Positions 12,001-27,163 are shown, counted from the stretch's first letter. The stretch is DNA of 64,000 bases from Aplysia californica (GCF_000002075.1 NW_004797796.1:345273-409272), one strand, 5' to 3'. The notes: a model not told the origin generated them from the letters alone. A program made the numbers and translations.

Positions 12001-15000
12001 TCGTTGATTTTGCAAAATATATGCGAGTGGACAAAGCTGAAACATGTACAGTGAAGTCCACTTAAACCAAAATCTGCAGGGCCACATTTCAGTTTAAAAA
12101 CGTTGCTCAAATGGAAGGAAAAAAATCTCAAGATTTTCTTTTCTTTCGGTTAACCACAGTTTTCAGATTAAAAGTGTTAGGTTTAAGCGGATTCCACTGT
12201 GTACTGTTCTGTCTCAACTTCTGTACCATAGCAAGTTCTAGACCAAACTTTTAAGGGTGGCAACTGCATCATCTCACTGCTTTCCCAGGAATTGTATCTT
12301 CATATTGGTACTTACCATCAATGTTTCAAATGCTTCAAATATTTCCTCTGGACTAGATATTTAACTGTACCTTGTTTACATACTAAAAGTCACAGTGCTG
12401 CTTTCACAGCACACTACAGCTTTTCTCAGTTGATCCTAACTGCACATTCAATTTGAACACAAGAACAATGCAGAGTAGGCCGCAAGGTGGTGAGAAAAGG
12501 CCAGAAAACAAAGTGTCCCTACAGGAGGATTGAGAACAAACACAGGACTAGCTAGTGCCATCCACCAATTACCTACTTAATGAGCAATAGAACATAATAA
12601 TGGTAGAATTTCACCAGCTGGGAACTGAAAGAACAAGAAGCTACAACGAGACTTTTACTCACTGCTCCTCATGACGAACTACCACGTAACCAAGACGACG
12701 CAAGTGAGAAAACACCTGGTATTCGGTCAGACCCATCTCATCGTCGAGGAAAAGGTCATAGGCTTCTTGGATACTCATGGGGATTCCATTCTGGGATACT
12801 TCTAGGGCATTCTGTACAATACAATATTTACACAGAAAGCTAAGTTTAGATAAGAGTATTCAAAGTTCAGTGATGACAAAAGATAGTGTACTGCAAGATG
12901 ATCCACACTCTAAAGAAAAGTTTCCACAGCAGTATATGAGTAATATCATTGCTGTCACCACCATTGCTGAGAAAAACATTTTGTTTTGTTTAGAACAATC
13001 TATGCTCCTATTCTTTGAACACAAGATTCATTACTCCCCAAAAATGCTAGCTAATTATTTGAATCATTAAAAAAAGTTTTCAAATACTGTAGTAACCCAA
13101 ACTTCATTTACATATTACTATCTATGAAGAATCAGGATTTAAATTACCACAATTTGAGTAAAGTTGAAAGAAAAGCACACTGACGCAATAACAGTAACAG
13201 TCATTTAGGGTAACAAAGAGTAAGACAGAGACAACATAGGGAAAGAAAAGAAGCAGGACCTACCAGCCACCTATCCAACCACCCACAGAAAGACAGTGAA
13301 AAACAGAACTGACAAGCTCAGTACAAGCGCGGAAAATAAGGATACAAAAACATTCATTATCAAAACACATTCCTCAATGACTCGTCTTGTGTTCTAGTAC
13401 TACAACAATCATCCTTGCATCAACATTGACAAAATTCATAATTAAGCACACTTATAAGTATTTCATAATACTTGCACAAAGTCTGCCGGCCTAAAAAAAC
13501 ACAAAGTACCAAGCAATGTGATACCCAAGTGTCCCTTTTTCAATAGTATCCGTTTGGAAAAGAAAACCAGCGCTCAATGACAAAGTACACAATGCATTTT
13601 TTAAAATGTTTGTGCAAGATGGTGGGGTTCTGACTGAAAAGTATAGATTCTGAAAAAGGGAATAATTCCATAAAATCCAGGGCTCTGTCATCCAGTTGGG
13701 GGCTGTGTTTGTCCTTCAGACATAAAATCTAGCGAACTTCCAGGAAAAATATTTGACCAAAGATGCAGTATATCAATTAATTGAAATTAGCAAGTGCCAC
13801 TAGTGATGAATGACTGTGCATATGATTCCTTTTTTTTAACAAACATGAAATCATTAATTATACACAAACGTCTCACTTTAAGCAGATGAAATTTTTCTAA
13901 GTTTTTGGGGTTTTTTAAAACTTACAATTTCCATCAGAAAAAGAGCTTCTTCTGGGTAGAGCCAATTTCTTCTCTTGTCTGTGAACCCCATGTGACTCCA
14001 GAACTTTCCCTACACAGAGAAGAGCATGATGGGAAAAAATATATATACTTAATAGTGAAAAGTTCTATGCTGAAATGTTAAGAAGTTATTCACGTTGTTA
14101 GAATGACAGGATGCATAGTTTTGAGAAAATGGATTAAAGATTCACACTCTTACAGCAAAAATGTTTTTATATCTTATTAAACTTGGTTAAGTGTCAAAAC
14201 GAAAAAAACCCAACATAACAGATTGTTTTAGGCCTGTGCTACAGTGCAAAGCATTTGTGTCAGTAATAATGCGTTGTGTGTAATTCAGGTCTCGCAAATA
14301 GGGGAGTAAGAACCCTGTCATTCTTAGGCATACCTCCCTAGTTCAAGATCCCAAGATGTGTAAAAGAAAAGATGGTTTTGAGTAATTTGAGACAAAACAG
14401 TGTAATCACACACGCACAGGTAGATTTTTGGATGCTCTGATTTGGACAAACTTTGCGCACTCATTAAGAAGAGGCCTGATCCAGATGTTGCTAGTTAATA
14501 CCGGGCCTATCGCACGTCATGTACGCAGCACTGCAAAGCGAATGGGAGATCATGGCAAATCAGCCCGGCGACAAGCCTCGTCCAAGCCTGAGTTGGCGCT
14601 GTACCTCCGTCATTTGGTGTAATTAATTAACATTTTACGGACATCAAACCGGCTAGTCTGAGGTTGGGAAAAATGTGCAATTTTCCCCACATTTGAGTAC
14701 TTCCATAAACGGGGCCGTTTTTGCATAATAATTACACAAAAAGGGTAAAACTAGGGAGGTATGCTTAGGGGGCAAATTATATATTTAATCATTACTCTGC
14801 TACTTATCAAAACAAAGGGGAAAAAATTGTGAACACCAACATTTCTTCAGTGCATGATTGTGATGTCTTTGATGAAGAAATACATCAACAAAATATATAA
14901 TTCCATCAACACACAAGGCCAGCTTGTTAACCGTGAACAACTTACCGGTTTATCCACATTGACAAGATTTTTACTATCATCCCAAACACCATGCACCAGG

Positions 15001-18000
15001 TTCTTTCTGAAACAAAAAACAAACAAAAAATTTAATTTAAAAAGTTCAGTACATTTACTCCCACGATAATACACCAGTATCAAGAGGCAGAAAGGGCTGG
15101 AAAAAATATTGAACACATTTTAGAAAGGGTTAACAGAACTGACACTGCTCGCCAGTTGTACAACTGAATGCCTCACCTCACTTATAAAGGTCACAGTAAT
15201 ATGATACTGTGGTTTTAGCATTAAAAAATATCCCAGTTCACATACATGTTCTAGTAGTATTAAAGGAATAAAACATTTCTTTATAGTCCCCTTCCCCCCT
15301 CCCCAAAATTTTCAATTGGACGCCCACAACAACATGCCGATTCTAAATCTTTTTTTGTCAGTTCATGATCATTACAAAACAATGTGGGATAGTAGCCTGC
15401 AAAAAACAACAAAAAAATCATTCCAATGAAAAAATGAATTCTCAAGTTATTTGTTTAGTCGATTTTATGCTGTAGATGTCTTTAAGAATATGTGTCACGA
15501 CGCAGTGGAATCAGGTGTTCGTCAATTTTTTGGGCATATAAACTCGCCCAAAAAAGTCAAGGAACAGCTTGTGTTTTCACCTGTCAAATTTAAACTTCAA
15601 TATCTCACAAACTCGTAAAGATCAGTCAACCAAACTTGGCACACGCACTGTCGACCAGGGTTGGTGATTTCTTTGATTTTTTAAATAAAAATCAAAAAAA
15701 TCGATTTTTAAAAATTTAAATCGGATTTTTTAAATTTAAATCGGATTTTTATTTTTTGTTGTTGATTTTTTAAAAAACGTGGACACAGTTTGGGATTTTT
15801 GGTTGCTAAAAGTAAGTTCTTTTAGCGCAAAATGCATTTTCTTTATTTTAACTAATGATTAATTTAAGCAAGTGCAATTTTAGAAAGCCTTAATCTGCTA
15901 TATCAGTGAATTATGGCTGCAGACAAAAAATGAAGAAAATGTCAGTCTAAAAGGAAGGGAGGGGTTGGGGTAATTATGCATAGATAAACTTGCATTTTAT
16001 TACAGTGTGTGTGTGTGCGCGCGCTTGTGTTTGTCTAAAAAGAAAAAGAAAATGCTAATTTCAATTATGAAAAAAAAGTAAATTAATACAGTATTATTTT
16101 ACTACTTACAGTGACAGGGGGGAAAGCGGACTTTTAAGCATGATTATTTTAGTCTACTAAACCTTATATCTGTTTTATAAAATCAAGGAAAGGAATTCTG
16201 AATGTTTATAGATGTAAAAACAGAATACATTTTTTTAAAGTGATTTAAATCACTGAGTTTTATTTTCAAAATCAAGTTGATTTAATTTTTTTTAAATCAA
16301 CTGATTTAAATCGACTTGATTTAAATCAACCCAACCTTGGTTTTCAATTATGAAAAAAAGTAAATTGAGAACTGTATTATTTTACAGTGACAGGGGGGAA
16401 AGCAGACTTTTAAGCATGATTATCTTAGTCTACTAAACCTTATATTGTTTAATAAGACCAAGGAAAGGAATTCTGAATGTTTAAATATGTAAAAACTGAA
16501 TACATTTTTTTGAAAAGTGATTTAAATCACTGTTTTTATTTTAAAAATCAAGTTGATTAAAATATAAAAAATCAACTGATTTAAATCAACTCAGCTCTGA
16601 TTTCAATTATGGAAAAAAAAGTAAACTGAATACTGTATTATTTTACAGTGAAAGGGGGGAAAGCAGACTTTTAAGCATGATTATATTAGTCTACTAAACC
16701 TTATATCTGTTTTATGAAACCAAGGAAAGGAATTCTGAATGTTGAAATGTGTAAAACCTGAATAAAAATAAATTTTTTAAAAAGTGATTTAAATCACTGA
16801 TTTTTATTTAAAAAATCAAGTTGATTAAAATTTTAAAAATCAACTGATTTAAATCAACCCAACCCTGCTGTCGAGTAGACACAGTTTGCCTGTACAGCAA
16901 ATTTGCCCGCACCAGCTTCACGGTGACAGCGCAGGGCATTCTGAAACACAGTCGAAAATCATGAAAAATGGGCAAAATTTCTCTGCTTCAGCAACATTGG
17001 CATAGGGACTGTTAGCTAAAACTAAGCTTGGTACGTGCTAAACAGATGTCTTAGCTGTGATTATTGCTCCCTTACAACCATTTATAAGGCAGCGATTTTC
17101 AGCCACGTTTCATTACAACAAGATGGTCCAACGACGCTCGCTGCCTGACATCGACAGAGGACGAGTCCTTGCCTGGCTCCAAGATGGCTCCACGTTCCCA
17201 ATTGTTGCACATCGACTTGGGGTGTCCCCATCAGTCATATGGAGGCTGCAAGAACGATGATGAGCGACCAGAAGGGTCCAAGACAGGCCTCAACCAGGGT
17301 GCCATGTTTGACCAACGACAGCATCGACCGGTTCATCGTCAGACAGGCCGTGACGTCACGAACCACTACTGCAAACGGCACCAGGGACCAATTATGGGTG
17401 ACAGCCAATGTCCACGAGAGCGAGGAGACGGTAAGGAATTGTTTCCGTAGAGCCAAGTTCGTTTCTCGTGTCCCTGCCAGGCGCCCAAGGCACACGCTGC
17501 CCCACACAGCAGCTGGTCGGGCGTGGTCTGTTCGCCATTCACAGTGGATACAATGTCAGTGGGACCAAGTAGTCTTCTCGGACGAATCCAGATTCAACCT
17601 GCAGCACCCAGACAGGGGATCCCACGTCTGGAGGCGCCGAGGAGAGCTGTTCCACCCTGAGTGCATCCAGCAGGTGGCGCCCTACAGTGGAGGGCCCGTT
17701 CTGGTGTGGGGAGGCTTCTCAGCTCACCACAAGACCCCCTGTACCATATACAGGGAAATTTGACCGCGGCAAGGTACAGGAAGGAAATCCTGCGTCCCCC
17801 TTGCTGTTTCTTTCCTGCAACAGATTGGACCCCAGGCTGTACTGCAGGACGACAACGCGCACGCATCGTTGGGGACTTCCTGCAGCAGCGACCTGTCACC
17901 CGCATGGACTGACCAGCTTGTAGTCCGGATTTGAACCCAATAAAGAACATTTGGGATCCCATTGACCGGTGGATAAGAGACAACCACCCTCCTGCACAAA

Positions 18001-19373
18001 ACCTTAAGCAACTCTTGGCTACCTCGTCCAGGAGGGGCAGAACCTACTGCAACAAGTCCTTCGAAGGCATGTCCTGTCCATACGTTGACGCTGTGCCGAG
18101 TGTTTGATCAAACGGGGTGGCTACACCCACTATTGACCATGTTCATGAAGAACTATGGCTGTTCAGACTTTTGAAATCCGACCAGTGTGACTTAAACTCA
18201 TTTTACATGAACTTCTCGTTTATGTTGAAATCTGAAATTGTACACACTTAATCTAAAGAGTCGAAAGCAACTTTTTGGACAAAATGAATAAATTTGGTTA
18301 AACTGTTCTTCAGTTATCTTTCTTTGAATTTTCGTTCCTTGACTTTTTTTAAAATGCGAGTTTATATACAGTAGTCTCCGCCTCGGATCCCGGTGCTTGG
18401 GAGCAAGGAAAATGGGGGATCTTAGCCGAATGGCCAGGGGGAAGAATCCACAGTAACTCATGGTCAGGCCTAAAATCTGTACAATGATCTTCCCTTACTT
18501 TAAAAGGGACTGACGTTACTCCAGGGCACTAAAAGTTCTTTTCAGAAGTCAATTTTTCCTTTTTTTTAATTTTGGGGGCGGGGGGTGGGGCTTTTAAAAA
18601 AATACTGTGTCAGACGGGAACCAGTTGGCTTCAAGCAATGCCCCACACCAAAAATGTATTGCTTTCCATCTCTAATGGAGTTCCCCGCCCATGTCATGAT
18701 GCATCATAAATCGTTGTGTTATGACCAAACTGACCAAATTTTTAAAAAATTGAAAGGCAGGTTCACTGCCAACAGATGACCCCATTACGCAGAGGCGATC
18801 GGACAGTCCATGAGTATGGGCGCCAGTCTGTCACAGTTAGGTTGATCCCAGAGTGGCTCTGTAGGTTTGACCTGTAGCTCGTCTGGCTCGCACCGTGCAA
18901 ATGAATGTATACATTATCGTGTGCTAAAGCAGCGTAGCTGTATCGTCTGTTTTTTGTCAGCAGAGCTGTGCAATGCGTCAGATGTGCTATTCAACAGTGT
19001 TGTAAAAATGGCGGACATGCATCACCTCGCTTCGTGTTTATTTTTGACTGAAAATCACAGATCATCAAAATCAACAAGAAGTAAGTATTATTAGGTGCTT
19101 TACTATTAAATATTGATGCTAGTATCAACACTTGACCACAAAATTACCAAGAAATGCACTTTATCATACTTTGAAACTTCGAATCGAGAGGTTGATCTAG
19201 TTTCGACTGTTGTCGTAGGCCTAGGCTAGGCCTAGATCTAGGCTAGGTGTGCTTCTCTAGATTGAGATGCAGAGGGATATCCCTAGATTTAGATCTACTT
19301 TTCGAACTGCATACCCTTGGCTGGGTGCACAACAAAATCTAGATCTAGATCTAGATCTACATTTATTCATTAA

Positions 19374-19414
<41 letters not shown>

Positions 19415-22400
19415 TTTCGGCTAGACATGCCGCCCGAGATGATTAGCAGATCTTGATCTATAGCCTTTATTTGTAACTAATGTAAGCTATCGCCGTTCGC
19501 AGCTGCAAGTGTGTTTGTGGGGGGGGGGGGCACTTGGCACATGACGTAAAGAAGAGTTGTCCAGTCTTGGTATAATTGGTCTTGGATTACACAGTACCTA
19601 AATATAGCAAGGTAGACCCGTCAGTTGCACACCTACACACGTCAACACACAGTGCGGCAGTCTGACGCTTGCTTGTAGGCCCTCCCTACCTAGTGTGTGA
19701 TGTAAGATCAGGCGGACGGCTCAGGTGATCCGGGAAAGCATGGCATCGACGATTTCACACTTTGGTGCGATCCTGTCTGGTGCAAACATTGTAACTGCTT
19801 ATCGAGATTTACAACAGAGGCGTGATCACATTCATGAGAGTGGATGATTCTTGATGCGACAGACCGTACAATGATCGCACATCTTTGCAACTTGGTTGAC
19901 CAGCTGAGCACGCCAAGGTTTCTTATTCTTCTTTTTTCTTAAATAAAGTAAAAAATAACTAAAATTATGACCTGAAAAGCAGGATCTTAGCCGAATGTAG
20001 CTCCTTCAGTGCGGGATCTTAGGGGTTTCTTTTATAAAGTAAAAATTCTGTTTTTCCAAAGCAGCGAGATCTTAGGTGAACCGGGACCATAAGCGGTGGG
20101 ATCTTAGGCGGAGACTTCTGTATATCGCTCTCTCTCTCTCTTCTGGCGCTGTGGCATCATAAACGGTCAGCAATGCCGACAGCACGCAGGAACTCAACAC
20201 TTGCTCAGGGGTCCATGAATAGTGCTGAGCGGGGGTCACTAAAATGTCCCAGCAGACGTGTTGGCATATATATATGGAGTTATTGATGAAAGAAAACAAC
20301 AACAAAAAACCCATTTATTTTCAAAAGAAGTCGAAATACTTGCGACTGAAGGAGACAGGGGTCACCTGATGTCAGAGGTATCCTAAAATTAGCGAGAAAA
20401 TGGATGCTAAATCTTGAGTGTTCTTGAAAAAGAACTGCATTTTCTTTTTTCTTTTTGGTCTTTGACTTGTGACTTTAATATTTTTCAGTAAAATCTACAC
20501 AGAAATTATTAAATGTGTTTTTAAACGGACATAAAAGGTTGATTCAAATAGAGAAAATTTTTAAAAACAAACTGCCCAACAGCCAGAAAAATGGCCACTT
20601 CTTTTTTATTTCATTATTTTGACGAGCGCCTGATTTCACCAGGATGCCTCACATATATGGATGCAAGAAAAAGTACCCCGGTACTCTTGGGAAATCCATG
20701 ACAGGAGTCTGTTCGGTCTGTGTTCAGTGATAAATTATCATATTTCAACAATGCTGTATCATATCATCTACTAACTGCTTAACTGGCCCTCCAGGAAATC
20801 GCGGTCTTGCGGCCGCACCTGCGGACGCGTTTTTCGTCGAGTTCCGCAATTTTCACAATTTCTTGCAATTTTCTGCAAAAATACATCAACGTTTTAATTT
20901 TAACCGAATTTTTAATACGAAATGGTGCTAGTAGAGAGCCGATAGGCCTACGTAAATCATGGTATCGGCCCAGCTCAAGCCTACTGAGCGTACTCTAAAA
21001 GCTATACTATAACTACTATAACCGGAAATTCAGGCCGGAATGCATCGTGGTCAACACAAACTGAGACATAGGCTAGGCCGAGAAGGTGTTGAAGGCAACA
21101 CCGGATGACAAAAACTGAACTTGGAATTCTTAACTGCCCGGTTTCCATGTACGTGACACTGAGACTACGTGTCCGCGTACCGTGTACGTAAACACCCCCT
21201 TATGTAAAACGCCTTAAGCTGCGTTCACACGGGAGTGGGTGCTATAGAAATGATCTAGATCTCCATTAGTACATGTATTACTATTGTTTATAAATGGGAA
21301 AAAAAAATTGCTGTATTTTACCATTTGACTGAGGGTTAAAACAATACCATGCCGGTTTTAAAACATAAAATATCTGAAATAGATCTAAATACAGATTACC
21401 GGTGTATCGAAGGTTTCAAGAGAAAAATAGAACAGGATCTGATTTGATTGGAGCATAAGCTTATTTTGAATTTAGAGGTTGTTTCCAAAATCTCTCACCA
21501 ATTTTTTTGTTTTTTATAGACTAAACCTCATACACTTCTAGATTTTTGCATGAACCAAGTACCCGGTCTGTACTAAATTTGGTCAAATTTTATGCCTTCA
21601 TTTAAAAGTTATTACGAAAACCGAGGGTTCCGTTATTTTGTGTTCCGTGTTATCATATTATATTTGGTTGATATCTTTATTGTTAACGTACTCGTGTGTT
21701 GTTACTAGTAAATGTTAATAGCATTTGATGAATTTGTATTGTTTGTCATGATTTTTTAAAAGGCTGTGCTGCTTTTATGCTACCTGTACTCAAAATTGTC
21801 ATATTTTTTAAACTAAAAATGTTAAACCCGTATTAATGCGCCTGGGATGGGATGGTTGCAATTTTTTGCAATTTTCAGGCGGTTTACCTTGCAATTTTTT
21901 GCAATTTTTCTATTTCAAAAATGCAATTTTCCGCGAGGCCAGGATTAAGAAACACAGATATCTCAATGGTACACCAATAAAAGACAATCTCGGCTTTACA
22001 TACACTGCATTGCAAAAATCATACAACAACCAGTAGAATATTATATCACATTTCAAGTTTGAAAGAGCTACTGAATGGCATGTCAACCAAACAAAATAAG
22101 GCAGACATGAGGAAAAAAACTTACAATTTCTCAACTCGAGGTTCACCAAGCACTGAAGTCCTCTCTTGCAGAAAAGCCTCCAAGGCTTTCGACTCCATCC
22201 AGGTTCCATCAGGTTCGAAGTTCTTTTGGCCTCCTTTGGATGGAACTGTGTTGTCTCTCTTCACACGATACTTGAACAGACTTTTAGCACTGGAGAGCAC
22301 ATTATCAATTTTAATTACCATTGAGATAGAAAAGGGATCCACCTTCAATACAATACAATTCAGTAAACATATAAGAACAACCTTTGGACATACCCCCCGG

Positions 22401-25400
22401 GGCAGTGCTACTGTCTATAGGCCATTCCCAAAGGGGGGACATTTCTCGTTCAAGCATAGTAGAATTGTAAATGGGCTGATTCACGTCACGCTCATAACTG
22501 TGCCTGATCTACAACAGGGAACTGCTGCTTTTTTTTTCCTGATCCTTACTACTGTCATTTTCCTCTACTTTTTTTGTATGTTTGTCATTCTCTTGTGACC
22601 TGCTATTTTGGGGTGCCTTCATAGTCGAAGCACTGCAATCATTGAGTGTGTGAACCTTCTCGTGAGGAAAACAACATTTTTTTAAAGCATTCCCCCCACA
22701 CATGACCAGTTTACTCCAGCCCCTTGACAGGGTAATCTTCAAACCTTTCAAGAGTCACTACAGCACTATGTGCACAGAGTTCATGTCAAGGGCATCTGGC
22801 AACACCATTGACAAGAAGACATGGCCGGGACTCTTCAAACTCGCCTGGGATGCTACGATGAAAGAGCCACTAATTATCAAGTCCTTTCAAGACTGTGGGA
22901 TCTATCTGTTCGCCCTAGCGTCATTGAAAAAATTGAGGCACATTTTAAACCAGCTCAGGCTATGAGCAGCAAGCCCTCAAGCCACACAAGAACCATGCTC
23001 TTCCATTCCATCGCCAACACTGAGCAGCACATTTCATTCTTCACCTGATGAACCCCCCATGCCTATTCCTTCTGCATCATCACTGAGAAGCACATTCCCC
23101 CCTGATGAATTCCAGCCCTACATTCCCTCTTCAACAACTGCAGTCTCCACTGCAACATCAACAAGCACATCTTTCCCAGAAGAGCCATTTAGATCTACAG
23201 TGGAAACCATATATAACAGGCCCGGTAATAACAGGGATCCGGTAATAACAGGGAATTTATAAATCCCCGTTTTTTCCTAGTCTTTGTCTCTATTAAAAAT
23301 TATCGGCAATAACAGGGCCTCATCGGATCCCAACCGGTTATAGCAGGGACAAAGGCTCGTTAACAATGAGTAAAAATTAAGAGAGAGAGAGAGTAACGCA
23401 GTGATGGGGCAAGCCCACGCAAGCCATGCCTCTGTAAGCACACACCGCATGTGAAGCGAGAGAGGGATGCGGTGTGCTGCAGACCTCGATCTAGCCCGAA
23501 ACCTAGCAACACGCACGCGTAATATGTCACCAACGATGCCAAGCGCAAGAGAAAATGCCTTTCAATTGACAAAAACTTCGAAGTAATCCAGGCTGTTGAC
23601 TAAAGTAAAAGCAAGCTCCACTGGCAGAGATTTGTCGTTAGTTCGACATTCCACAAGGGTCGATTAACATCATTATCAAGGATAGAGAGAAGATAGTGGC
23701 AGCATACTCCAATGGAAAGTTTGCTCTGGATCGAAAGAAGATGAGACTACCCTATACAGATGCTGTGGACCAAGCTTTTTCTGGTGTGGTTTAAGGAGGC
23801 AAGGAGAAATTTGGTGCCAAAACCCCTGTTCGTGGGTACTTGTGGCACGGGAAACTACTCATGAATAAGTACAGCTGGATTAGTCCACATAAATGCTTAC
23901 TTTATTTGCTTTTCTGTTATAACAGGGATCGGATATAACAGGACATTTTCTCTACTCCCATCATCCCTGTTATATCAGGTTTCCACTGTACCTCCACACA
24001 GCCATTGTAATTGCACACCACAGAAACATCCCCCTCCGAGGAACTGTTGCGAACTGAAACACTCCCCGAATTAACCCTGGAAGAACTAGGCCTAGTTCCC
24101 CTTGAAGACACCAGCCAAATAGGCCGATGTGACATTGACATCCTGGAGCTTGCCATGATGGAGAGTGGCATCGATAAAAACGGAACCGCAATGGAATTCG
24201 ACTTTGTTCCTCATCCCAAAGGCCCCTCCGCGGAAGGAAGTACACAATAGCAGAGCCATAACCACACATCGTGACCTCACAAGTGATGACATCATTAGAA
24301 GTAAGCAGGAGAGGGAGGAGTTCCAGAAGAAAGTGAAGGAGGCTGCGGCAAAGTAGGAAAGAAAAAGGGCTAGGGAGGAGAAGAAGTTGCAACAAAGCAA
24401 AAAACAAAAGAAATAAGCTGAATTAAACTGCTTTTCTTCTAATCTTGATTTTGAAAGAAAACTGCGCTCTGGCTTTCTTTTGTCAATATTTCTTTGTTCG
24501 TTTGTTTCGTTTTTGTTTGTTTTTTTACAACTTGAAACAAAACTGTGTTTTGGCTTTCTTCTGTCAATATTTGTCTGTTCGTTTGTAGTTGTTTCTGTTT
24601 GTTTTAATATCATAGTAATTAATAAAAACAAGCAGCACAGTAACATATCATATAAACAGTTGTTGTTACCATCACACAGGGATAATATAGATGTAATACG
24701 GTAATTTAATGTTAATAGCCCCACAGCCGTATCCAGTCACAGAATACGGACGTCAAACTCCAACTTGAGGAAAGCCGTAAAGGCCTTGCCTGCAATACGG
24801 CATGGGATTCAAAATCCAGATCAATTGGAATGAGTATACAATTTGGCCTACCATCAATTTTCTACCACTAGGCCCTAGATCTCTAGGTAGGCAGGCTAAC
24901 ATTGTATTGGGCCCTTGGAGGGTTAAAAAAAGTGGAGTCTCATTTGAACTCTAGCCTCATCCTATCGTAGACGGACGTAAACAAATAGATCTAGGTTCCA
25001 TCCCTTATTTTACTGTGTAAATCAGAAGAACATACAAACGAACAGGGAAAGTGTTAGGCCTAGGCTGGGGGTCTTGTCTACGCCTGTGGCAGACACTGCC
25101 GAAATAACACACCCCTGCTGAACAAACACCACCCACTATGCCGAAAGTTAGACCCCCCCTGCCGAAGTTGCACCCTGGGGCTGGAATTTGCATATTTTGG
25201 TAGTCAAAAGACAGACTTTTTAGAACTCTTTCATGGAAAAGAAAATAGATTACGCGAAAACCGTTTGAAAATATCTCAAACGAGAAGCCAATGGCAAAGC
25301 TTAAGTTGAGGTTACTGAAAACTGAAACCAACCCTGCCGAACTTCGACCACTTAACCTTAAGTATTGATTTTTCAATGCTAAATCACAGCACCAGTTTTT

Positions 25401-27116
25401 AATCAGCAACAAGCAGGCATCCAATATATATAGAGAGAGCTTTCCGAGGGTTGAAAATGGCATTTTCTCATTGCCACTATTCAATTTGTTACCACTGACA
25501 AATCTTGAAGTGAAGATACAATCACCAAGCCTGTTCTCTAATGTTCCCTCATTTATGCACTCGATTGTCGAAGGTCAAAACCACTTCCACTTATCATTTT
25601 TATTTAGGATCAGTTTCTTGCACCTCGGCCTTTTATCCTGCTGCCGTAGACTTTATCGCGTCAAACACCTCCCCTCAATTCCGAAACCCTGCAATGCTCC
25701 TACTTTGAATGAACTTTGATTACCCCAACAACCACCAGCCGGTCCCTTACTCATGGCGTACTCACACAATGCGAACTCGCACAGGTTCACTGACCGGTCA
25801 CGATGACGGGCCCGACAATCTAAAAACCAGGGGGCGCTGACTTTCTTTTCCTTTCTTTTTTTTGTCATTGTAGTGACAGCAGTGAGAATATCGATTTAAT
25901 TTGTATGGCTGTGTTTTTTAACTGATTCCGTCCATTCGGGGCTGACAGCGGCTCTGAGTTTTTCCGCTGCCTCCATTCGGCCGCTGTGAGCGGCTCAACG
26001 AAATCCTAAACAAAGGTGCGCTTTTTAACATAGTTCCTACTTTTAAGTTGTCAAAAGGAAGTAGAACTTGTAAACAAACCTGACCCCAATCTCTGAGCGC
26101 CAATATCGATCGAAACTCCGCGAAATTCTTGCAAAAATCGTTGTTTTGTTTTCGTGATGTAGGCTAGATCTAAGGGTAAAGAACACGGAGCCTGGTATAA
26201 TAAAAAGGCTCTTCAAAGAAAGATATTCACCTAAATTTGTGAAATTCTTAAATGTGTGCTAGGGTGATATCGCTACAATGTTGTGTTGATTCCTATGGAT
26301 TATAAGGACTTGAAGAGCTGAGAAAATGCGGTAAGTCGAAATGTTCGAAGAGCTATTGCGCAATTTTTTTACGAAGTGACTATTTCTCCAAACGTTCGGA
26401 GAAATAGTGCCCATCTTTATTTCTCCGAACGGTTTCCGGCTTCCGGTCTCGTGATTTTTTGCCTATTTATTGCGAGAGTTCGACGCCAACTTTCATTCTG
26501 CCTCTGGTCTGGGAAGCCCGCCTACAAACAACCTTCAGTAACACCCACCACACTCCCACCACCATCATGCACATGTACACACACAAACTTATTCACACAC
26601 TAACTAAACATGACCAGTGGGCAACTTTTGAACGTATGACGAGCTGAGCTGTGGATGGAGAGACAGTGTGAGTGAAAGAGCGGGTGAAAGGAAGAATGTA
26701 CGAGTGTATCCACAGGTGACAGCAACTACAACTACAAGACGACGACACCGACCCCCCTGGCCTGGTCCACAGCTCACAAATGAAAGTAATGCAGCTCAGG
26801 CAGTGTGTTGCCTATATTATTGTCCATGGTTCGCAGGGTGCAAGGGAATGAGTGAGATTTTCTTTGTGTGTGCCTGGGGTGTGAAAGTCATGCGGACGGG
26901 GATGAGCTGCGGGAGAGAACACGGGAATTGAATGAATGAGTGAAACTGAAAGAGAGGAACGACTCATGAGCCGTGGAGTGAATGGATCCTGTGTTTCTAT
27001 TTTTGTATACTTTGAACTGTTACTGAATGAAGGCTGAAATAAAGCCCGAAAAACAAATAAACACACACTCCTCACTCTCCACTTACACACTTACTACCAC
27101 ACACAGACACACTCAC

Positions 27117-27163
<47 letters not shown>

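Larger units (their letters stand above)
15537..18366 (+). mobile_element. Tc1-like element, copy 1
   Basis: Terminal inverted repeats TATAAACTCGC with AAAAAAGTCAAGGAAC are seen at 15537-15566 and, inverted, at about 18335-18366, flanked by TA. It contains a broken Tc1 transposase (17123-18080) and an inserted hAT-like element (15656-16867). A second copy, on the minus strand, lies at 32642-34652. Confidence 0.85.
15488..20652. mobile_element. GAGGCAGCGTGG-type MITE, copy A, split by insertions
   Basis: Left remnant 15488-15536 (GGAATCAGGTGTTCGTCAA, then GGGCA). The right remnant starts near 20270 with GAGTTATTG and ends with the family's GAGCGCCTGATTTCACC and GCCTCACA. Copy D at 62505 shows GGGCA directly joined to GAGTTATTG, so all material between was inserted later: a Tc1 element, a pogo-like MITE and about 145 bp of unassigned sequence. 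Confidence 0.7.

Noticed and set aside
24092-24724. 210-codon minus-strand ORF
   Set aside because: It overlaps the transposase tail in antisense and is Ser/Leu/Phe-rich low complexity, without a domain.
26640-27050. Possible non-coding transcript end with AAATAAAGCC near 27040
   Set aside because: A single hexamer in repeat-rich DNA; no splice or promoter evidence.
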